From contig RPFO01000213.1 of the NCBI GenBank assembly GCA_009746045.1, positions 8,375,314 through 8,439,313 on the forward strand: 64,000 bases of DNA, read 5' to 3'. Origin of the DNA: Mesostigma viride. Lineage: Eukaryota > Streptophyta > Mesostigmatophyceae > Mesostigmatales > Mesostigmataceae. Of this stretch, positions 55,301 to 64,000 are shown in pieces (within the stretch, counting starts at the first letter, position 1; each line of letters opens with the position of its first letter). A program made the translations under genes and the position numbers. The notes beneath the pieces were generated by a model that worked only from the letters and a program-made list of their open reading frames with translations, was not told the origin of the DNA and searched no databases.

Positions 55301-56470
55301 CCCACATGCACGTGCATGCCAGCCACCCCCCACACCCACGTACGCATGCCAGCCACCCCCCACACCCACGCACGCATGGCAGCCCACCCCACGAACCCAG
55401 GCACGCATGCCAGCCACCCCCTAAACCCACGCATGCATGGCAGCCCACCCCCAAACCCAGGCACGCATGCCAGCCACCCCCACACCCACGCACGCAGGGC
55501 AGCCCCCCCCCACCCACACGCATGCATGCCAGCCCCCCCCAAACCGACACACGCGTGCCAGCCCCCCCCCACATGCACGCATGCATGCCAGCCACCCCAC
55601 AAACCCACTTATGCATGCCAGCCACCCCCGTCACCAACGTACGCATGCCGTCCCCCCCCCACACCCACGCATGCATGCCAGCCTGCCCCGCCCCACATGC
55701 GTCCATGGCAGCTACCCCCACACCCACGCATGCATGCTAGCCACCCCACAAACCCATGCACGCATGCCAGCCACCCCCACACCCACGCACACATGCCACC
55801 CCCCCACAAACCCACGCATGCATGCCAGCCACCCCCCACATGCACGCATGCATGACAGCCACCCCCCACATGCACGTGTATGCCAGCCACCCCCACACCC
55901 ACATACGCATGCCAGCCCCCCCTAAACCCACGCATGCATGGCAGCTCCCCACCACACCCACGAATGGACAGGGCTGGCCAGCCCCCCCCCTAAACCCACG
56001 CACGCATGGCAGCCACCCCCACAGCCACGCACGCATGCCAGCCCCCCCCTAAACCCACGCATGCATGGCAGCTCCCCACCACACCCACGAATGGACAGGG
56101 CTGGCCTGCCGCACCCCACGGTCGCGCACAAGGGCACTGTCGAGTCATGTACAAAACTTTGTCTACATTAAGTCATAGTGGGAATGACCGATGGTGCATG
56201 TGTTTACAAAGGATTGCCACTCAATGTATATTAATGAATGATGAACGGACATGGGAGTTTGCATGGAAGTGTTTGGTCGTTATGGCTGCCGCTTGCAAAA
56301 AGCGGTACCCACATTGTGTCCTGCATGGCATAGCTGCATTGTGAGTTTCAGTTGTTAGGAAGTAATGAGTAAGGAAATACTTGCATGCAATGAACGGGAC
56401 GTCTCACAATATACGGTACTATTCAGACTGGGTTGATGTACTAGTAGTAGGACGCGTGCTGGACGTGCCC
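52309..56470 (+). repeat. Macrosatellite unit 3 (4,162 bp)
   Basis: Carries an extra ~163-bp block (53,813-53,976) absent from units 1 and 2. It shares diagnostic variants (for example GTTCGGGGAAGG, and loss of GCTAGG before ACCTGG) with unit 5. Confidence 0.95.
54650..56100 (+). repeat. ~29-bp minisatellite array of unit 3
   Basis: Same family with its own gains and losses of units. A ~100-bp end segment (CTCCCCACCACACCCACGAA, then ATGGACAGG) is duplicated at about 55,920-55,980 and 56,045-56,105. Confidence 0.95.
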
Positions 56471-59400
56471 GTGAGGGACGGAGCGTGGGATCGACGGTGC
56501 GGCGGGCCGGCGCGAGCGCGCGCGATGGGAAGCCCCCAAAGGAAGGCCGCCGAGCGTTCGCCCCCCGGCGTAGTAGGCCGGCCCGGTCGGCGGGCTCAAC
56601 CCGGCGGGTCGAAGCTTTCGGCGGGGGCCTCAGGGCCCCTGGTGGCGTAGTGCGTCCGAAAAAGTGGGGGGCCTTGGCCCCCCACTAGTCCCCTCTAGTG
56701 ACTACGATTAACCCCAACGCAAAAGTTTGGCGAACCGTGAGGCCCGAAAAGTGGCCCGTACGAAACCGCGAGCGCAGGGCGGCCGATAGTCAGGGCGATC
56801 CGGGGATCCGCGGTGCCGCCCAATCGGAGCAGTTGCCAAAAAAGTGGCAAACTAGGCAGATCGAGTCTCAGGAGTTCTGAACGGGCTCTGAAACGGCAGT
56901 TACGTCTAGATCCGGTTCAGCGTTTTTGCGGGCAGGTGGGAGGCCAGCCAATGGCCGCGGCCAGATAAAAATACGGAACCCGGCACGATGTCGACTTCTT
57001 CGCGGGCGTCAAACTCTGTGTCGCGAAGCATCTCTAACGAAACATCCCATGCCTTGCGGCGATCAACTGCGGCTACTGGGCCCATCGCTAGGCCGAGAGC
57101 GTGCCGTTCTTTTTGGCCGTAGTGTTCAGTGCTTCAGGTCGACGGAGCGTTCAGAAATCGTCTAGAAACCGTGAAAAAAGTAATTAGAAACCGTAAAAAT
57201 TTGGGCGTTACGGCCGTTTTCCTGTCCGCATTGCGTTCAGAAACCGTTTCACTGAGTTGTTCCGCATCACTTTTCGATTCAGACCGAAGTTATAGTCTGA
57301 ACATGATGTGACTGATATTGATTCTAAATTTATACGCAAATTTTGAGTTGGAGGAGTGGAGAGTAGTATGATGCTTGCTGGACGAATTTCTGCCAGATTC
57401 CGTACTTACCAGCAGGGAAAAAATGACTTGGGAGGATTTTCAAGTGGGTAGTACGCGGTGCTGGACCGCCTGGACGCGCCCAAGCAATCGAACGTGCATA
57501 AACCAGGACTGCGAGGGGGTGAGGGGGCGACATGCTGCGACAGCACTTGATTTAATTTCCTGCTGGCTGGGGATGGCGGTCAACGCTGCCTGGAAAATTG
57601 GCGATGGACAATGCGTAGGCATTGCTTTTAAAGCGTTCAATGTTCCATTTCGATGCGTACCTTTGAATTGTTTCTGATCTGGCTGGCCGTCGGTGGGCAG
57701 TCACGTGCGTGGGAGAGAGTTCGGGGCGCTATGGCCTGCTGCGATAGCTAGCGACCTGGAAATGGAATGTCGTTGTAGATTTAGGTATTATGTTATCGTG
57801 CTTCTTCGCTTGACGTATTGGGTGCCTAGTGAAATCAGTTTGCTGTTCGTGGAAGGCGTGGGTGTGGCCGACGAGTTTCTGTTGTCGTCACACAATATTG
57901 GAATGAACGCTGGATTTGTTGCCACGGGACGTACGCTGGCGATGCCGATGGTGAGTCGTTTGTTTCGATGACCGGGCTAGTGCCTGCTCTCTTTCTGATG
58001 CGTTTCCTCGGTTGCGTTGTTTCCATTTGGCCGAATTCACGTAGTCGCAGCGAAGACATAGCGTAGCAAAGGTCTGCGTTTCATTTTCTTAGCCGTGCAG
58101 GACGCCATCTTCATGGTCCTTCGGGTTTCCCGTGTCAACGTCCGTTGCCAGAGGATCTGTGATGATTTTTTCTGGAATATACTGGGCGGTGAAAGCCCCT
58201 GTGGATCCTTTTTGGTCATGAGTTTAGGGCGTCATTTACTGCTGTAGTGGCTGACATTCATGGTGCTTACTGCGTAAGATAATCTGCCTTGCTTCGCACA
58301 TGGATTTTCACTGGGGTGAAGAGCGCATCTGGTAACTTGTTTACGTGGTGTATAAGGTGATCAATCAACCATTTGTTCATAGAAGGTGTGACAGTAGAAG
58401 GTGTTTTATATTTCTTCAACAAGCAAGTCAAAAGTAATCTCCACTGGCTTACAACCTGAATCTTGCTTTGCTGGGTCTGCTGTGTTCCTGTCTCATTGTG
58501 CAGGCTATCCCCTTGGTTGACCAACCAGGTGATTTGTGGTGCCAGCGGGGCCATATTGGTTTTCTTCTCATTTTCCATCCGTGGCAACGGACCGCATGGG
58601 CGGGCGGGAGGGCAGAGAGGGCAGGGCAGGCCACGCCAGGCGAGGCAGGAAAGGCTGCAAGGGTATACAGCACAGGTAGGCTGGCAGGCAAGGGCCATGG
58701 GGCATGAGCCATGGGGCTTGAGCTACGAGCCTTGCGGCATGGGGTTTGGGGATGGGGCAAACAGGAGGGCAGGCAGCCAGCCACATCCACATGATTAGGG
58801 GCCAGACAGCAATCAGGGGCACCGCGGGCCCACTTATGCATGCCAGGCACCCCACCAACCCACGCACGCATGCCAGCCACCCCCGTGCCCACGCACGCAT
58901 GCCAGCCACCCCCCACACACACACAAACCCACTTATGCATGCCAGCCACCCCCCACACCCACGTACGCATGCCAGCCACCCCCCACACCCACGCACGCAT
59001 GGCAGCCACCCCACGAACCCAGGCACGCATGCCAGCCCCCCCTCAAGCCACGCATGCATGGCAGCCCCCCACCACACCCACGCATGCATGCCACTCCCCC
59101 CCACACCCACGCACGCATGCCAGCCACCCCCATACCCACGTACGCCCCCACCCACACCCACGCACGCATGCCAGCCCCCCCCTCATGCACGCATGCATGC
59201 CAGCCACCCCACAAACCCACGCATGCATGCCAGCCACCCCACAAACCCACGCATGGATGCCAGCCCCCCCCACATGCATGCATGCATGCCAGCCACCCCC
59301 ACACCCACGCACGCATGGCAGCCACCCCCCCAACCCACGCACGCATGCCAGCCAACCCCCACATGCACGCATGCTTGCCAGCCACCCCACATGCAAACAA

Positions 59401-61093
59401 GCCCCCCCCACATGCATGCTTGCATTCCAGCCACCCCACAAACCCACGCACGGATGCCAGCCACCCCACGAGCCCACGCATGCATGCCAGCCACCCCCCA
59501 CATGCACGCATGGATGCCAGCCACCCCCCACATGCACGTGCATGCCAGCCACCCCCCACACCCACGTACGCATGCCAGCCACCCCCCACACGCACGCACG
59601 CATGGCAGCCCACCCCACGAACCCAGGCACGCATGCCAGCCCCCCCCTAAACCCACGCACGCATGGCAGCCCACCCCCAAACCCAGGCACGCATGCCAGC
59701 CACCCCCACACCCACGCACTTATGTCAGCCCCCCCCCCACACGCATGCATGCCAGCCACCCCCCAAACCCACACACGCGTGCCAGCCCCCCCCACATGCA
59801 CGCATGCATGCCAGCCACCCCACCAACCCACTTATGCATGCCAGCCACCCCCGTCACCAACGTACGCATGGCAGCTCCCCACCACACCCACGCATGCATG
59901 CCACTCCCCCCCACACCCATGCGTGCATGGCAGCTCCCCCCCAAACCCACGCACGCATGGCAGCCCCCCCCACACCCACGCATGCATGCCAGCCACCCCA
60001 CAAACCCACGCATGCATGGCAGCTCCCCACCACACCAACGAATGCATGCCAGCCCCCCCCACATGCAAGCATGCATGCCAGCCATCCCCTAAACCCACGC
60101 ATGCATGCCAGCCACCCCCACACCCACGAATGCATGCCAGCCCCCCGCAAACCCACACACGCTTGCCACCCCCCCACACATGCACGCATGCATGGCAGCC
60201 CCCCCACAAACCCACTTATGCATGCCAGCCACCCCCCTCACCAATGTACGCATGCCAGCCACCCCCCACACCCACGCACGCATGGCAGTAACCCCACGAA
60301 CCCAGGCACGCATGGCAGCGCCCCGCTAAACCCACGGATGCATGGCAGCTCCCTAGCTCACCCGCAAATGCATGCCGCCCCCCCCACAACCACGCACGCA
60401 TGCCAGCCCACCCCCAAACCCACGCACACATGCCAGCCCTCCCCACATGCACGCATGCATGGCAGCCCCCCCACAAACCCACGCATGCATGCCAGCCACC
60501 CCACAAACCCACGCACGCATGCGAGCCACCCCCCACATGCACGCATGCATGACAGCCACCCCCCACATGCACGTGCATGCCAGCCACCCCCCACACCCAC
60601 ATACGCATGCCAGCCACCCCCACACCCACGCACGCATGGCAGCCACCCCCCACACCCACGTACGCATGCCAACCACCCCCTAAACACACGCATGCATGGC
60701 AGCTCCCCACCACACCCACGAATGGACAGGGCTGGCCTGCCGCGCCCCACGGTCGCGCACAAGGGCACTGTCGAGTCATGTACAAAACATTGTCTACATG
60801 AAGCCATAGTGGGCATGACCGATGGTGCATGTGTTTACAAAGGATTGCCACTCAATGAATATTAATGAATGATGAACATTTGAGTTTGCATGGAAGTGTT
60901 TGGTCGTTATGGCTGCCGCTAAAGCGGTACCCACATTGTGTCCTGCATGGCATAGCTGCATTGTGAGTTTCAGTTGTTAGGAAGTAATGAGTAAGGAAAT
61001 ACTTGCATGCACTAAACGGCGACATCTCACAATGTACGGTACTATTCGGACTGGGTTGATGTACTAGTAGTAGGACGCGTGCTGGACGTGCCC
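56471..61093 (+). repeat. Macrosatellite unit 4 (4,623 bp)
   Basis: The most diverged unit (several differences at 56,700-57,300) and the longest, because its minisatellite array (58,830-60,725) is expanded. It has the extra ~163-bp block. Confidence 0.95.
58830..60725 (+). repeat. ~29-bp minisatellite array of unit 4, expanded
   Basis: About 350 bp longer than the arrays of units 1-2, with an extra block at about 59,860-60,480 made of re-used units. Confidence 0.95.
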
Positions 61094-64000
61094 GTGAGGG
61101 ACGGAGCGTGGGATCGACGGTGCGGCGGGCCGGCGCGAGCGCGCGCGATGGGAAGCCCCCAAAGGAAGGCCGCCGAGCGTTCGCCCCCCGGCGTAGGGGC
61201 CGGGCCGGTCGGCGGGCTCAACCCGGCGGGTCGAAGCTTTCGGCGGGGGCCTCAGGGCCCCTGGTGGCGTAGTGCGTCCGAATAAGTGGGGGGCCTTGGC
61301 CCCCCCACTAGTCCCCTTCTAGTAACTACGATTAACCCCAACGAAAAGATTGGGCAAACCGTGAGGTCCGAAAAGTGGCCCGTACGAAAACCGCGAGCGC
61401 AGGGCGGCCGATAGTCAGGGCGATTCGGAGATCCGCGGTGGCGCCCAATCGGGGCAGTTGCCCGAAAAGTGGCAAACTAGGGAGATCGACTGTCACAAAG
61501 TCTGAACGGGGTCTGAAATGGCAGTTACGTCCAGATCCGGTTCAGCACTTTTGCGGGCAGATAGGAGGCCAGCCAATGGCCGCGGCCAGATAAAAATACG
61601 GAACCCGGCACGATGTCGGCTTCTTCGAGGGCGTCAAACTCTGTGTCGCGAATCAAACATCCCATCGCTAGCGGCGATCAACTGCGGCTACTGGGCCCAT
61701 CGCTTGGCCGAGAGGGCGCCGTCCTAAAATTTCGTAGCGTTCAGTGCGTCAGTTCGACGGAACGTCCAGAAATCGTTTCGAAACCGTGCAAATAATGTTT
61801 TGAAACCGTTAAATTTTGGGCGTTACGGCCGTTTTGTTGTCCGCATTTCGTTCAGAAACTGTTTCACTGAGCGTTTCCGTTGCAATTTTCGATTCAGACC
61901 GAAGTTATAGTCTGAACATGATGTGACTGATATTTATTCTAAAATTATACGCAAATTTTGAGTTGGAGGAGTGGAGAGTAGTATGATGCTTGCTGGACGA
62001 ATTTCTGCCAGATTCCGTACTTACCAAGCTGGAAAAAAATGACTTGGGAGGATTTTCAAGTGGGTAGTACGCGGTGCTGGACCGCCTGGACGCGCCCAAG
62101 CAATCGAACGTGCATAAACCAGGACTGCGAGGGGGAGAGGGGGCGACATGCTGCGACAGCACTTCATTTAATTTCCTGCTGGCTGGGGATGGCGGTCAAC
62201 GCTGCCTGGAAAATTGGGGATGGACAATGCGTGGGCATTGCTTTTATAGCGTTCAATGTTCCATTTCGATGCGTACCTTTGAATTGTTTCTGATCTGGCT
62301 GGACGTCGGTGGGCAGTCACGTGCGTGGGAGAGGTTCGGGGCGCTATGGCCTGCTGCGATAGACCTGGAAATGGAATGTCGTTGTAGATTTAGGTATTAT
62401 GTTATCGTGCTTCTTTGCTTGACGTATTGGGTGCCTAGTGAAATCAGTTTGCTGTTCGGGGAAGGCGTGGGTGTGGCCGACGAGTTTCTGTTGTCGTCAC
62501 ACAATATTGGAATGAACGCTGGATTTGTTGCCACGGGACGTACGCTGGCGATGCCGATGGTGAGTCGTTTGTTTCGATGACCGGGCTAGTGCCTGCTCTC
62601 TTTCTGATGCGTTTCCTCGGTTGCGTTGTTTCCATTGGGCCGAATTCACGTAGTCGCAGCGAAGACATAGCGTAGCAAGGGTCTGCGTTTCATTTTCTTA
62701 GCCGTGCAGGACGCCATCTTCATGGTCCTTCGGGTTTCCCGTGTCAACGTCCGTTGCCAGAGGATCTGTGATGATTTTTTCTGGAATATGCTGGGCGGTG
62801 AAAGCCCCTGTGGATGCTTGCCTGGTCATGAGTTTATGGCGTCATTTGCTGCTGTAGTGGCTGACATTCATGGTGCTTTCTGCGTTAGATAATCTGCCTT
62901 GCTTCGCACGTGGATTTTCACTGGGCTGAAGAGCGCGTCTGGTAACATGTTTACGTGGTGTATAAGGTGATCAATCAACCATTTGTTCATAGAAGGTGTG
63001 ACAGTAGAAGGTGTTTTATATTTCTTCATCAAGCAAGTCAAAAGTAATCTCCACTGGCTTACAACCTGAATCTTGCTTTGCTGGGTCTGCTGTGTTCCTG
63101 TCTCATTGTGCAGGCTATCCCCTTGGTTGACCAACCAGGTGATTTGTGGTGCCAGCGGGGCCATATTGGTTTTCTTCTCATTTTCCATCCGTGGCAACGG
63201 ACCGCATGGGCGGGCGGGAGGGCAGAGAGGGCAGGGCAGGCCAGGCCAGGCGAGGCAGGAAAGGATGCAAGGGTATGCAGCACAGGTAGGCTGGCTGGCA
63301 AGGGCCATGGGGCATGAGCCATGGGCTTGAGCTACGAGCCTTGCGGCATGGGCTTTGGGGATGGGGCAAACAGGAGGGCAGGCAGCCAGCCACATCCACA
63401 TGATTAGGGGCCAGACAGCAATCAGGGGCACCGCGGGCCCACTTATGCATGCCAGGCACCCCACCAACCCACGCACGCATGCCAGCCACCCCCATGCCCA
63501 CGCACGCATGCCAGCCACCCCCCCCACACACACAAACCCACTTATGCATGCCAGCCACCCCCACACCCACGTTACTACGCATGCCAGCCACCCCCACACC
63601 CATGCACGCATGGCAGCCACCCCACGAACCCAGGCACGCATGCCAGCCCCCCCTCAAGCCACGAATGCATGGCAGCCCCCCACCACACCCAAGCATGCAT
63701 GCCACTCCCCCCCACACCCACGCACGCATGCCAGCCACCCCCCATACCCACGTACGCCACCCCCACACCCACGCACGCATGGCAGCCGCCCCCCCAACCC
63801 TTGCACGCATGCATGCCAGCCACCCCACACACCCATGCACCCATGGCAGCCGCCCCCCCAACCCACGCACGCATGCCAGCTAACCCCCACATGCACGCAT
63901 GCTTGCCAGCCACCCCACATGCAAACAAGCCCCCCCCACATGCATGCTTGCATTCCAGCCACCCCACAAACCCATGCACGTATGCCAGCCACCGCCACAC
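61094..64000 (+). repeat. Macrosatellite unit 5, cut by window end
   Basis: Closest to unit 3 throughout, including GTTCGGGGAAGG and the truncated TTATGGCGTCATTTGCTG variant. Its minisatellite begins at about 63,437 and runs off the window. Confidence 0.95.
63437..64000 (+). repeat. ~29-bp minisatellite array of unit 5, truncated by window
   Basis: Begins with the same unit order as the array of unit 3. Confidence 0.95.

Noticed and set aside
44121-64000. Ribosomal DNA repeat
   Set aside because: The unit length would allow an rDNA spacer, but no 18S, 5.8S, 28S or 5S core sequence was recognised.

Overview
The window looks like repeat-rich nuclear DNA of a eukaryote, most plausibly a GC-rich unicellular alga. 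The green lineage is my guess and is not proven. The reasons are GT-AG introns in a long multi-exon gene, Ty1/copia, hAT, PIF/Harbinger and TTAA-targeting element remains, a Helitron-type helicase, abundant minisatellites, GC-rich reading frames with alanine/arginine-rich linkers, and no bacterial operon structure. No rRNA or convincing tRNA gene was seen.

Layout. 1-4,450: a decayed Ty1/copia-class retroelement (zinc knuckle, integrase, protease-like segment, reverse transcriptase, RNase H). 5,251-6,522: an internally deleted hAT element that keeps a BED-type zinc-finger exon. 6,520-7,892 (minus): a frameshifted Gag-like pseudogene. 8,398-9,018: dispersed repeats, a (TTAA)n tract and a hairpin motif. 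9,029-11,550: a TTAA-bounded, piggyBac-like element. 12,172-15,474 (minus): an HTTM/vitamin-K-carboxylase-like multipass membrane protein gene, continuous except for one in-frame TAG. 16,276-27,885: a nest of inverted repeats around a 7.4-kb foldback-type element (16,708-24,101) whose arms are built of minisatellites, followed by duplicated 128-bp and 423-bp blocks. 28,041-29,390: a PIF/Harbinger-type MITE inserted into the terminus of an identical-family MITE. 29,741-40,163: a large Helitron-type locus. 40,193-42,425: a second, smaller foldback-like element. 44,121-64,000: at least five tandem copies of a 4.1-4.6-kb macrosatellite, each with its own ~29-bp minisatellite array.

The most interesting locus is 31,071-40,163. 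A Helitron-type SF1 helicase is encoded by six exons separated by phase-0 introns. Phase-0 splicing across a 1.1-kb intron filled with a ~184-bp satellite would join it to a very large C-terminal part. That part holds four ubiquitin-specific-protease-like domains in the order degenerate, Cys/His-containing, degenerate, Cys/His-containing. The same satellite fills the sequence just before the first visible helicase exon. The Rep/HUH nuclease expected of a complete Helitron protein was not found, and three apparent frameshifts lie in the first half of the protease region.

Few genes here can be said to work together. The window is best read as one plausible host gene (HTTM) and one large transposon-related gene in a landscape of nested mobile elements and tandem repeats. 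All identifications come from motif recognition by eye, without database searches.
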